From: an uncultured beta proteobacterium | GTDB taxonomy: Bacteria; Pseudomonadota; Gammaproteobacteria; Burkholderiales; Burkholderiaceae | Length of the DNA: 6,812 nt | Direction of reading: 5' to 3' | Assembly: GCA_903909925.1 (NCBI GenBank) | Contig: CAIVXR010000050.1 | Span: forward strand, 1-6,812 | Shown here: one piece after another, positions 1 through 6,812 of the stretch | Layout: each line of letters begins with the position of its first letter | How positions within the stretch are numbered: position 1 is the stretch's first letter | Translations under genes and position numbers: made by a program | Notes under the pieces: generated by a model | Told to the model about the DNA's origin: nothing | Database searches by the model: none | What the model saw: only the letters and a program-made list of their open reading frames with translations

Positions 1-2303
1 ACTGTAATAGGGCCATACATCGACCCTAATTTCGCACTTGCCATGGTACCTGCAGAAATTCTGACGGCACCTGACGCTAAATTAACTTCCAATGTGGCAG
101 GCAGATCAACAGAGTGGCTGCCTTGTGAAACGCGCACTGCATCACCCTCTTTGAGACCAAGCTCTGCGAATAGCTTTTGATTTAACCCAGCCTGATTACC
201 ACGCTTTGCATCACGCGTTAATCGCAATGCAGAAGAACGACGCACGATTGGATCACCAGCATAAATATTGACATCTGCAATTCGCTCAAGACTATTGGTT
301 GGAGTGGCGCTAGCATGAGTAATAGCATTAGTTGTCGCCGTATTACTTAAGCGAGTGCAATACTTATCATCCAGAGCCTCGCCTAAAACTTCTTCTGGCA
401 AGTTGAACAAGAAACCGTCAAGATCTAAGAGACTACCAAGTGCACGCAGTACTTTCCAAGCTGGGCGGGAATCACCAAATGGTTTAACTGAAGGCTGAAT
501 AGTCTGGGCTCTACCTTCTGCATTCACAAAGGTGCCAACCGTTTCAGTAAAGGTAGAAATTGGCAGGATGACATCAGCTAGCTCAAGTAAATCAGCACTT
601 TGGTAAGCACTCAAGGCAATGACTGTATTGGCTTTTGCCAAGGCTATACGTGCTTGTGCAGGATTGGGTAAATCTGCATCGGGTTCGATGTTCATCAGTA
701 ATACTGCCTTGCGATCGCCTGACAGAACAGAATCAACGCCTGCACCATTGGCATTGACGAGTGAAGCACCAACCGCATTACCGCCTACCGGTAAGAAACC
801 CAAGGTAGCGCCAGTTTGTTCTGCAATAAATTGTGCCAGCACATGCAAATCAGATGCCTGGTGATGTGCAATGGCTGCCGAACCAATAAGTACTGCTTTT
901 GCAGCACCTGAGAGCAAGCCATCAGCAATCTTTTGTGCTGCTGGAGAAATCGGCAAGCTTGCAGTTCCTGTCGGAGCAGATACAGAATTCGCTTTCGCAA
1001 CTGCGAGTGCCACTTCAGTCAAGCTATTGAGCCATGCGCTAGGAGCTACTGAAATAGCGCTATTTGGAATCAACCAATCATCGCCACCCGCATCAATCCG
1101 CATTACTTGTAAAGGTTGCTTAGCAGCAGTTCGGATACGTGCTGCAATAATCGGCTGATCTTTGCGCAAGAAGCTACCAACGATCAAAATACGATCAAGT
1201 TCACTTAATTTAGCGATTGGCATACCTAGCCATGGGGCACTTGCAGCTGCTTTTATATCTGTTTGACGTAAGCGGGTATCGACTTGATGAGAGCCTAAGC
1301 CACGAACCATTTTTTGCAAGAGATGTAATTCTTCAGTGCTAGAAATAGGATGAGCTAATGCACCAATCGACTCTGGTCCACTTTCTGCGGCAATAGTCTT
1401 TAATGAACGAGCTACATAATCAAGTGCTGACTGCCAATCGGTCTCAAGCCATTGACCACCCTGCTTCACCATAGGCGTAGTAATGCGGTCTGGGCTATTC
1501 AAACCCTCATAGGAAAAACGATCACGATCGCTAATCCAGCATTCATTAATTGCTTCATTCTCTAAAGCCACAATCCGCATAACTTTATTGTCTTTAGTTT
1601 GTACGGTCGTATTTGCACCCAAGCTGTCGTGTGGGCTGACAGAGCGCTTGCGGCCTAATTCCCAAGTACGCGCTGCATAGCGGAAGGGTTTGCTAGTCAA
1701 TGCACCAACCGGGCAGATATCAATCATGTTTCCAGAAAGCTCTGAATCTACCGTTTGACCAACAAAAGTGGTGATCTCGGAATGCTCGCCACGATTAATC
1801 ATACCGAGTTCCATGACACCAGCAACTTCTTGACCAAAGCGAACGCAACGGGTGCAATGAATGCAGCGGGTCATCTCTTGCATCGAGATTAATGGGCCTA
1901 CATTTTTATGAAACACCACGCGCTTCTCTTCGTCATAGCGCGAATTCGACTTACCGTAACCAACCGCTAAGTCTTGTAACTGACACTCACCACCTTGGTC
2001 GCAAATTGGGCAATCTAATGGATGATTGATCAGCAAAAATTCCATCACAGAGCGCTGCGCCTCTACTGCTTTTGCAGAATGGGTAAACACCTTCATACCT
2101 TGAGTTACTGGAGTAGCACAAGCTGGCAATGGTTTAGGAGCTTTCTCTACTTCAACTAAACACATACGGCAGTTAGCAGCAATGGATAATTTCTTGTGAT
2201 AGCAAAAATGCGGAACGTAGGTGCCCAGCTTATTCGCGGCGTGCATCACCATCGAACCTTGCGGAACTTCTACTGCCTTGCCATCCAATTCAATTTCTAC
2301 CAT
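1..2303 (-). CDS. nuoG: NADH-quinone oxidoreductase subunit G (75-kDa type), last residues cut by window edge
   Basis: Largest peripheral-arm subunit. It carries electrons from NuoF through several iron-sulfur clusters. I read 767 codons without a stop from ATG 2303 to the left edge. The visible end (GTMASAKLGSMYGPIT) resembles a family C-terminus, so only a few residues should be missing. Residues 1-78 are a ferredoxin-like domain with N1b ligands C34, C45, C48 and C62. H94, C98, C101 and C107 (HPLDCPICDQGGEC) bind N5. C147, C150, C153 and C197 (RCIHCTRCVRFGQE, IDICPVGAL) bind N4. Residues about 220-767 form a molybdopterin-oxidoreductase-like domain. The cysteines that would bind cluster N7 near residues 221-231 are absent (RSVSPHDSLGAN), as in mitochondrial and many proteobacterial forms. 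C255 in INECWISD is probably not a ligand. The start is family-consistent (MVEIELDGK). A GTG six bases upstream, at 2309, is in frame and is a possible alternative. Confidence 0.97.
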   Translation of the reverse strand, partial: MVEIELDGKAVEVPQGSMVMHAANKLGTYVPHFCYHKKLSIAANCRMCLVEVEKAPKPLPACATPVTQGMKVFTHSAKAVEAQRSVMEFLLINHPLDCPICDQGGECQLQDLAVGYGKSNSRYDEEKRVVFHKNVGPLISMQEMTRCIHCTRCVRFGQEVAGVMELGMINRGEHSEITTFVGQTVDSELSGNMIDICPVGALTSKPFRYAARTWELGRKRSVSPHDSLGANTTVQTKDNKVMRIVALENEAINECWISDRDRFSYEGLNSPDRITTPMVKQGGQWLETDWQSALDYVARSLKTIAAESGPESIGALAHPISSTEELHLLQKMVRGLGSHQVDTRLRQTDIKAAASAPWLGMPIAKLSELDRILIVGSFLRKDQPIIAARIRTAAKQPLQVMRIDAGGDDWLIPNSAISVAPSAWLNSLTEVALAVAKANSVSAPTGTASLPISPAAQKIADGLLSGAAKAVLIGSAAIAHHQASDLHVLAQFIAEQTGATLGFLPVGGNAVGASLVNANGAGVDSVLSGDRKAVLLMNIEPDADLPNPAQARIALAKANTVIALSAYQSADLLELADVILPISTFTETVGTFVNAEGRAQTIQPSVKPFGDSRPAWKVLRALGSLLDLDGFLFNLPEEVLGEALDDKYCTRLSNTATTNAITHASATPTNSLERIADVNIYAGDPIVRRSSALRLTRDAKRGNQAGLNQKLFAELGLKEGDAVRVSQGSHSVDLPATLEVNLASGAVRISAGTMASAKLGSMYGPIT

Positions 2304-2333
2304 GCTCACTTGAAGATTTCCCGGCTCAATCAC
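2304..2333 (-). other. nuoF-nuoG spacer with the nuoG initiation region
   Basis: This 30-base stretch is the longest non-coding spacer in the window. On the minus strand it contains a weak GGGAAA 13 bases before the ATG and AAGTGAGC directly before it. GTG at 2309 lies 7 bases after GGGAAA and is in frame, so it is the better-spaced start, but the family convention favours the ATG. I see no terminator hairpin and no promoter I could defend. Confidence 0.6.
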
Positions 2334-3632
2334 TTATAAAGGTTGCGCAGAATCTAAGCAGCGCTTATGTTCTACGTGATACACAAATTCATTCATGTAA
2401 TGCTTCAACATGCCACGTACTGGCATTGCAGCAGCGTCACCTAAGGCGCAAATCGTGCGCCCTTGAATATTGGCCGCTACATCGTTGAGTAAATCTAAAT
2501 CCTCAGGGCGTCCTTGACCATGCTCAATCCGATGCACGATGCGATACAACCAGCCGGTACCCTCACGACATGGGGTGCACTGACCACAAGACTCTTCATG
2601 ATAGAAGTAAGATAAACGCTCTAAAGCCCTTACCATGCAACGGGTTTCATTCATCACGATCACAGCGCCAGAACCCAGCATGGAACCTGCTTTAGCAATA
2701 CTGTCGTAATCCATTGTGAGGTCCATCATCTGCGCACCAGGTATTACCGGGGCTGAAGAGCCCCCAGGTATCACCGCTTTTAAAGCCTTGCCATCACGCA
2801 TACCACCAGCAAGCTTGAGTAAATCAGCGAACGGCGTACCTAATGGAACCTCATAGTTACCCGAGTGCACTACGTCGCCAGAGACAGAGAAAATTTTGGT
2901 ACCGCCATTATTGGGCTTACCCAAATCCAAATAGGCTTGCCCACCAATTGCCAAAACAAAAGGTACGGCTGCAAATGTTTCAGTGTTATTAATCGTCGTG
3001 GGTTTGCCATACAAACCAAAGCTAGCTGGAAATGGTGGCTTAAAGCGTGGCTGACCTTTTTTACCCTCCAAGGATTCGAGCAAAGCAGTTTCTTCGCCAC
3101 AGATGTAAGCACCCCAACCTGGAGTAGCATGCAACTGAAAGGAAAAATCACTCCCTAAAATCTTGTCGCCTAAGTAACCTGCAGTACGCGCCTCTTCCAA
3201 GGCCTCTTCAAAGCGCGCATAGACTTCCCAGATTTCACCGTGAATGTAGTTGTATCCAACGCTAATACCCATGGTATATGCACCAATAATCATGCCTTCA
3301 ATCAATGCATGTGGGTTGTAACGCATGATGTCGCGGTCTTTAAAAGTACCAGGCTCGCCTTCATCACTATTACAAACTAAATATTTTTGGCCAGGGAACT
3401 GGCGTGGCATAAAGCTCCACTTCAATCCTGTGGGGAAGCCTGCACCACCACGACCCCGTAATGATGAAGCTTTTAATTCTGCGATGATGGCATCAGGCGC
3501 AACCTTATCGTTTAATAAACGACGTAATTGTTGATAGCCGCCGCGGCTCTCATAGTCTTTTAAGCGCCAGTTATCCCCATTGAGTCCCGCTAGGATCAAA
3601 GGCTTAATGTGGCGATCATGCAAGCTGGTCAT
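2334..3632 (-). CDS. nuoF: NADH-quinone oxidoreductase subunit F, NADH/FMN site and cluster N3 (51-kDa type)
   Basis: Electron-input subunit of complex I. It binds NADH and FMN and carries [4Fe-4S] cluster N3, passing electrons to NuoG. The product has 432 residues, typical of the 51-kDa family. The glycine-rich FMN/NADH loop is GRGGAGFPTGLKWSF (60-74). NSDEGEPGTFKDRDI (88-102) and the acidic loop GAYICGEETALLESLEG (174-190) complete the nucleotide site. The N3 ligands are C349, C352 and C355 (ESCGQCTPCREG) and C395 (TICALGDAAA). The start is ATG at 3632, overlapping the nuoE stop by four bases. AAGGA lies about 9 bases upstream inside nuoE, so nuoF has both coupling and a good binding site. 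The stop is followed by 30 bases before nuoG. All expected cofactor motifs are present. Confidence 0.99.
   Translation of the reverse strand: MTSLHDRHIKPLILAGLNGDNWRLKDYESRGGYQQLRRLLNDKVAPDAIIAELKASSLRGRGGAGFPTGLKWSFMPRQFPGQKYLVCNSDEGEPGTFKDRDIMRYNPHALIEGMIIGAYTMGISVGYNYIHGEIWEVYARFEEALEEARTAGYLGDKILGSDFSFQLHATPGWGAYICGEETALLESLEGKKGQPRFKPPFPASFGLYGKPTTINNTETFAAVPFVLAIGGQAYLDLGKPNNGGTKIFSVSGDVVHSGNYEVPLGTPFADLLKLAGGMRDGKALKAVIPGGSSAPVIPGAQMMDLTMDYDSIAKAGSMLGSGAVIVMNETRCMVRALERLSYFYHEESCGQCTPCREGTGWLYRIVHRIEHGQGRPEDLDLLNDVAANIQGRTICALGDAAAMPVRGMLKHYMNEFVYHVEHKRCLDSAQPL
3629..3632 (-). other. ATGA stop/start overlap, nuoE-nuoF
   Basis: The nuoE TGA and the nuoF ATG share four bases (ATGA on the minus strand). 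This arrangement usually goes with translational coupling and fits the tight NuoE-NuoF pairing in the complex. The overlap is seen directly; the coupling is inferred. Confidence 0.9.
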
Positions 3633-4135
3633 GCTGCTTTTCCTTGTGCACGAAGTTCACTTAAGAGTGAATCAATTTTTTCTTTACTCATAAAGCTGCA
3701 CATACGTTTGTCGTTTACGAGCATGACTGGAGAATCACCGCACGCACCCATACACTCACCCTCTTTTAGGGTAAAAGTACCGCAAGGCGTCGTTTCATTA
3801 AAGCCGATGCCTAAAGTATCTTTAAGATAGTTTGCAGCGGTAGCACCATGGGTTAATTGGCAAGGTAAGTTGGTGCATATCACCAATTTGTACTTACCAA
3901 TCGGCTTGGTGTTATACATATTGTAGAAAGTAGCCACCTCATCTACTGCAATAGTTGGCATCTCTAAGATTTGGGCAACAGTAGCAATCACCTCAGGTGA
4001 TACCCAACCTAATTCGGTTTGGGCTGCAATCAAAGCAGCCATTACCGCAGATTGTTTTTGCTCTGGTGGATATTTCGCGACATTACGGGCAATCTCTGCC
4101 AGTGTTTTATCGGAGAGTTGAAGATTTGTTGTCAT
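3629..4135 (-). CDS. nuoE: NADH-quinone oxidoreductase subunit E, cluster N1a (24-kDa type)
   Basis: Thioredoxin-fold [2Fe-2S] subunit of the NADH-dehydrogenase module, bound to NuoF. The product has 168 residues, within the family range. The helical N-terminal part (about 1-75) contains YPPEQKQSAVMAAL and DEVATFYNMY. The cluster N1a ligands are C87 and C92 (ICTNLPCQL), then C128 and C132 (GECMGACGDSPVM), giving the canonical C-x4-C-x35-C-x3-C spacing. A fifth cysteine, C118 in TTPCGTFTL, sits where relatives usually have Asp. The start is ATG at 4135, which shares one base with the nuoD stop (TAATG). GGGGAA lies about 11 bases upstream, a rather long spacing, so termination-reinitiation from nuoD is likely. 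The stop overlaps the nuoF start as ATGA. Confidence 0.98.
   Translation of the reverse strand: MTTNLQLSDKTLAEIARNVAKYPPEQKQSAVMAALIAAQTELGWVSPEVIATVAQILEMPTIAVDEVATFYNMYNTKPIGKYKLVICTNLPCQLTHGATAANYLKDTLGIGFNETTPCGTFTLKEGECMGACGDSPVMLVNDKRMCSFMSKEKIDSLLSELRAQGKAA
3642..3646 (-). promoter_or_regulatory. Ribosome binding site of nuoF (AAGGA)
   Basis: Minus-strand AAGGA lies about 9 bases before the nuoF ATG, inside the end of nuoE, and supports the start that overlaps the nuoE stop. Confidence 0.65.
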
Positions 4136-4137
4136 TA
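4133..4137 (-). other. TAATG stop/start overlap, nuoD-nuoE
   Basis: The nuoD TAA and the nuoE ATG share one base (TAATG on the minus strand). With only a distant GGGGAA upstream, reinitiation by ribosomes finishing nuoD is likely. The overlap is seen directly; the mechanism is inferred. Confidence 0.9.
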
Positions 4138-5388
4138 GCGATCAATTTCCCCGAACACAATGTCTTGTGTACCAATAATGGTTACCGCGTCTGCCAACAT
4201 ATGGCCTCGTGACATCTCATCCATAGCGGAAAGATGCACAAATCCTGGTGCACGAATCTTCAAGCGATAGGGCTTATTAGCGCCATCAGAAATCAAGTAA
4301 ATACCGAACTCACCTTTTGGATGCTCAACAGCTGAGTAGGCTTCGCCATTTGGTACATGAATACCTTCAGTAAAGAGTTTGAAGTGGTGAATCAGTTCTT
4401 CCATATTGGTTTTCATATCCACCCGTTTTGGTGGGGATACTTTATGGTTATCGCTCATCACAGGGCCTGGGTTTGCTTTGAGCCAAGCGATGCATTGCTT
4501 AATAATGCGATTGGATTGACGCATCTCTTCCATGCGCACTAGATAGCGATCGTAAGAGTCGCCATTCACGCCAACCGGAATATCGAAGTCCAGACGGTCA
4601 TACACTTCATAGGGCTGCTTCTTGCGTAAATCCCACTCAATACCAGAGCCCCGCAACATTGGGCCAGTAAAGCCAAGTTGCAAGGCGCGTTCGGGTGTGA
4701 CAACGCCGATATTTACTAGACGTTGTTTCCAGATACGGTTATCAGTTAAGAGATTGCAATACTCATCTACATTGGCGTCAAAACCATTGGCAAACTGCTC
4801 TATAAAGTCGAGCAATGAACCGCTGCGGTTCTCATTCAAACGTTTTACAGCTGATGGGCTACGAACCTTCGACTTACTGTACTGCGCCATTTGATCAGGC
4901 AAATCACGATAGACACCACCTGGACGGTAGTAAGCAGCATGCATTCGAGCGCCAGATACCGCTTCATACATATCAAATATATCTTCACGATCGCGGAAGG
5001 CGTATAAAAAGACTGCCATCGCACCTACGTCAAGACCATGACAGCCAATCCAGAGTAAGTGATTGAGTAAACGCGTCAGCTCGTCATACATCACGCGGAT
5101 ATATTGCGCGCGTAGCGGAACTTCTACTTGTAACAACTTTTCAATGGCCATGACATAGGCATGCTCATTGGCCATCATAGAAACGTAATCTAGGCGATCC
5201 ATATAAGGAACGTTCTGAATCCAAGTTCTTGTCTCTGCTAATTTCTCTGTCGCACGATGTAATAAACCAATATGGGGGTCAGCACGTTGAATCACTTCGC
5301 CATCAAGCTCAAGCACTAGGCGCAACACACCGTGAGCCGCAGGATGCTGAGGCCCAAAGTTTAGGGTGTAGTTCTTAATCTTGGCCAT
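4135..5388 (-). CDS. nuoD: NADH-quinone oxidoreductase subunit D (49-kDa type), quinone site
   Basis: Peripheral-arm subunit related to [NiFe] hydrogenase large subunits. With NuoB it forms the ubiquinone-reducing pocket. The product has 417 residues, the normal length for a free-standing NuoD. FGPQHPAAHGVLRL (11-24) contains H19 and DRLDYVSMM (64-72) contains Y68. Their 49-residue spacing matches bovine 49-kDa His59 and Tyr108, the residues that bind the quinone head group, and D120 falls where bovine Asp160 pairs with the histidine. Other conserved stretches are DPHIGLLHRATEKL (37-50), GARMHAAYYRPGG (146-158) and the terminal FGEIDR. The hydrogenase nickel-binding cysteines are absent, as expected for the family. 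The start ATG at 5388 gives MAKIKNYTLNFGPQHP. The only nearby purine-rich stretch is a G run about 16 bases upstream, so initiation probably depends on ribosomes finishing nuoC. The stop overlaps the nuoE start by one base. Confidence 0.98.
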   Translation of the reverse strand: MAKIKNYTLNFGPQHPAAHGVLRLVLELDGEVIQRADPHIGLLHRATEKLAETRTWIQNVPYMDRLDYVSMMANEHAYVMAIEKLLQVEVPLRAQYIRVMYDELTRLLNHLLWIGCHGLDVGAMAVFLYAFRDREDIFDMYEAVSGARMHAAYYRPGGVYRDLPDQMAQYSKSKVRSPSAVKRLNENRSGSLLDFIEQFANGFDANVDEYCNLLTDNRIWKQRLVNIGVVTPERALQLGFTGPMLRGSGIEWDLRKKQPYEVYDRLDFDIPVGVNGDSYDRYLVRMEEMRQSNRIIKQCIAWLKANPGPVMSDNHKVSPPKRVDMKTNMEELIHHFKLFTEGIHVPNGEAYSAVEHPKGEFGIYLISDGANKPYRLKIRAPGFVHLSAMDEMSRGHMLADAVTIIGTQDIVFGEIDR

Positions 5389-5391
5389 GAC

Positions 5392-5991
5392 TTAAACCGG
5401 GCCCCCATACTGCTCTTCACGCACGATTCGAGGAGTAATTTCACGTGCTTCAATCGTGACAGGTTGATAGACCACGCGCTTTAACTCTGGGTCATAACGC
5501 ATTTCTACATTGCCGCTGATCGGAAAATCTTTTCTAAATGGGTGACCAATAAAACCATAGTCAGTCAAGATGCGACGTAGGTCATCATGACCTTCAAACA
5601 AGATACCGTAAAGGTCAAATGCTTCACGTTCAAACCAGTTAGCAGAGTTCCACACTGGTGTAATAGAGGACACCAAAGGATAGCTATCGTCAGCGGCAAA
5701 GACCCTTACGCGCAAACGCCAGTTGTGCTGTAGTGATAGCAAATGACTAACAACAGCAAAACGCTGGCCGCTCCAAGTGCCGTCACCAAAGTCTTGATAA
5801 TCAACGCCACATAAATCAATCAATTGCTCAAATGCCAGAGACGGATCATTGCGCAAGAGCATGGCAGATTCAAAATACGTATCGGCATTCAGTACTACAG
5901 TCACCTCACCTAACGCTGTCTTGATAGACTGTGCGCGCTTACCCAAAACTTTTTCTAGGTTAGTAGCCAATTGCGCTAAGCGTTCTGACAT
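5392..5991 (-). CDS. nuoC: NADH-quinone oxidoreductase subunit C (30-kDa type)
   Basis: Peripheral-arm structural subunit without a cofactor, packing against NuoD and NuoB. The product has 199 residues, typical of the free-standing form. The 30-kDa signature is complete: EREAFDLYGI at 121-130, then DLRRILTDYGFIGHPFRKDFP at about 137-157. The C-terminal tail (YQPVTIEAREITPRIVREEQ) is the part that wraps on NuoD in known structures. The start is ATG at 5991, giving MSERLAQLATNLEK. An AAGGAAGG ribosome binding site lies 7 bases upstream, inside the last codons of nuoB, so nuoC has a strong site of its own although it begins only 2 bases after the nuoB stop. Three bases separate it from nuoD. It is a separate gene here, whereas enterobacteria carry a nuoCD fusion. 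Confidence 0.98.
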   Translation of the reverse strand: MSERLAQLATNLEKVLGKRAQSIKTALGEVTVVLNADTYFESAMLLRNDPSLAFEQLIDLCGVDYQDFGDGTWSGQRFAVVSHLLSLQHNWRLRVRVFAADDSYPLVSSITPVWNSANWFEREAFDLYGILFEGHDDLRRILTDYGFIGHPFRKDFPISGNVEMRYDPELKRVVYQPVTIEAREITPRIVREEQYGGPV

Positions 5992-5993
5992 GA

Positions 5994-6476
5994 CTAGGCC
6001 TTCCTTGCAATCGTGCTAGTTCGAGCGATCTTGGATTGCAACTGGATAATTCCGTAAATCAGTGCTTCTGCAGTTGGGGGGCAACCAGGAACATAAATGT
6101 CTACTGGCACAATGCGGTCGCAACCGCGCACTACTGAATAAGAGTTATGGTAATAACCACCACCATTGGCACAAGAGCCCATGGAAATTACCCAGCGTGG
6201 TTCTGGCATTTGGTCATAAACCTTACGCAGTGCTGGAGCCATCTTGTTACATAAAGTGCCTGCAACAATCATCAAATCTGATTGACGTGGAGATGGACGA
6301 AACACCACACCAAAACGGTCCAAGTCATAACGGGATGCGCCAGCATGCATCATCTCAACCGCGCAGCAAGCTAAGCCAAAAGTCATTGGCCATAAAGAAC
6401 CATTCCGCGTCCAGTTAATCAACTGATCCGCAGTAGTAGTAACAAATCCTTCTTTGAGAACGCCTTCTAGTGCCAT
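5994..6476 (-). CDS. nuoB: NADH-quinone oxidoreductase subunit B, cluster N2 (PSST/20-kDa type)
   Basis: Cytoplasmic connecting subunit that holds [4Fe-4S] cluster N2, the last electron carrier before ubiquinone. The product has 160 residues, the usual length for the short form. The N2 ligands are all present: tandem cysteines 37 and 38 in [12 protein letters not shown]102 in [11 protein letters not shown] and C132 in [10 protein letters not shown]. The motif [14 protein letters not shown] (61-74) is also typical. The start is ATG at 6476, because the protein then begins [11 protein letters not shown] as family members do and a GGGAG ribosome binding site lies about 8 bases upstream. The frame is open further up to 6575, but that extension would overlap nuoA by more than 90 bases and has no family resemblance. 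nuoC follows after 2 bases. NuoB contacts NuoD at the quinone site. No oddities. Confidence 0.98.
5999..6006 (-). promoter_or_regulatory. Ribosome binding site of nuoC (AAGGAAGG)
   Basis: Minus-strand AAGGAAGG sits inside the final codons of nuoB, 7 bases before the nuoC ATG. It is one of the clearest Shine-Dalgarno matches in the window and fixes the nuoC start. Confidence 0.75.
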
Positions 6477-6481
6477 ATCAA

Positions 6482-6812
6482 TCACTCCCAGTCGAGAGCG
6501 CCCTTTTTCCAGATATACACAAATCCCACAATAAACTCCAAGAGGAAGATCACCATGGAGGCATAGCCAAACCAACCAATATCACGCAAAGCAACACCCC
6601 ATGGAAATAGGAATGCGGTTTCAAGATCAAAGAGGATGAAGAGGATGGCGATAAGGTAATAGCGCACGTCAAACTTCATACGCGCATCTTCGAAAGCTTC
6701 AAAACCACACTCATATGGAGAGAGTTTTTCGACATCAGGCTTCGAAGGGGCCAGAACTTTACCGAGGAACATGGGGACCAATCCCACCCCAATACCTACG
6801 AGGATAAAAAGT
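6482..6812 (-). CDS. nuoA: NADH-quinone oxidoreductase subunit A, 5'-truncated by window edge
   Basis: Small integral membrane subunit of complex I (ND3 family), lying beside the quinone cavity in the cytoplasmic membrane. The frame stays open to the right edge and shows 109 residues ending LDWE and a TGA stop. Relatives are about 119 residues, so roughly ten N-terminal residues should lie outside the window. Three membrane segments are visible, numbered from the first visible residue: about 1-17 ([15 protein letters not shown]), 51-75 and 83-101. The loop after the first carries SPYECGFEA, whose cysteine (residue 35) matches the ND3 loop cysteine exposed in the deactive state of mitochondrial complex I. 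The second segment has the conserved acidic [15 protein letters not shown] at 6787 could be read as a start, but it falls inside the first membrane segment and family-like residues continue upstream of it, so I reject it. It is the first visible gene of the operon, and nuoB follows after 5 bases. The promoter is outside the window. Confidence 0.97.
6485..6489 (-). promoter_or_regulatory. Ribosome binding site of nuoB (GGGAG)
   Basis: On the minus strand GGGAG precedes the nuoB ATG by about 8 bases and abuts the nuoA stop (GGGAGTGA). It supports the start at 6476 over the longer open frame. Confidence 0.75.

Noticed and set aside
710..718. GCGATCGC palindrome within nuoG
   Set aside because: It is a single occurrence inside coding sequence. 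HIP1-like sites matter only when repeated at high density, which is not seen here.
619..1158. Two consecutive plus-strand open frames (619-864 and 871-1158) opposite nuoG
   Set aside because: They lie entirely antisense to an intact, conserved nuoG, are in one frame broken by a stop, have no recognisable domain and read as low-complexity Ala/Ser/Pro shadow translation.
2304..2333. Possible attenuator or terminator between nuoF and nuoG
   Set aside because: I could find no stable hairpin followed by a T run. The repeated AAGTGA in the spacer is too short to mean anything.
2865..3158. Overlapping open frames on both strands within nuoF (2865-3158 plus, 2870-3151 minus)
   Set aside because: Both lie inside the conserved nuoF frame, have no ribosome binding site or recognisable motif, and nuoF itself is complete, so there is no frameshift to explain.
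3609..5066. Several short plus-strand open frames opposite nuoE and nuoD
   Set aside because: They are shadows of conserved minus-strand genes with no motif or supporting initiation signal.
6477..6575. Longer nuoB with 33 additional N-terminal residues
   Set aside because: It overlaps nuoA deeply, lacks family resemblance and ignores the GGGAG site before the ATG at 6476.
6785..6787. GTG as the true start of nuoA
   Set aside because: The codons upstream ([10 protein letters not shown]) are the expected first membrane helix and the frame stays open to the edge, so the gene is cut by the window and does not begin here.

Overview
The window is an ordinary core-metabolism locus: most of a bacterial nuo operon, which encodes respiratory complex I (NDH-1, NADH:ubiquinone oxidoreductase). 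All genes lie on the minus strand, so transcription runs from the right edge to the left edge. In transcription order they are nuoA (start cut off by the right edge), nuoB, nuoC, nuoD, nuoE, nuoF and nuoG (only the last few residues cut off by the left edge). Coding density is close to total. The largest gap between genes is 30 bases (nuoF/nuoG), and the other junctions are gaps of 2 to 5 bases or overlaps of 1 to 4 bases. No tRNA, rRNA, mobile element, CRISPR array, promoter or terminator is visible.

The source is most likely a betaproteobacterium of moderate GC content (mid-to-high 40s percent by eye). The evidence is the A-B-C-D-E-F-G order, separate nuoC and nuoD genes (fused in enterobacteria), 49-kDa-type NuoD and 51-kDa-type NuoF proteins close to alphaproteobacterial and mitochondrial forms, and a NuoG that lacks the ligands of the extra N7 cluster. 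A freshwater Burkholderiales member such as Polynucleobacter would fit the moderate GC and the protein wording. That genus assignment is from memory of the family and is not demonstrated here.

The products fit together as follows. NuoE, NuoF and NuoG form the NADH-oxidising module: FMN and N3 in NuoF, N1a in NuoE, and N1b, N5 and N4 in NuoG. NuoB, NuoC and NuoD form the connecting module, with terminal cluster N2 in NuoB and the quinone-site His and Tyr in NuoD. NuoA is a small membrane subunit beside the quinone cavity. The proton-pumping and remaining connecting genes (nuoH to nuoN) would be expected beyond the left edge but are not visible.

I found no evidence of a new biological system. 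The points worth a second look are small: loss of N7 ligands in NuoG, an additional cysteine near N1a in NuoE, likely translational coupling at nuoD, nuoE and nuoF, and an ambiguous start for nuoG. Every ligand checked for clusters N1a, N1b, N2, N3, N4 and N5 is present, and each reading frame is open throughout, so the enzyme looks functional.
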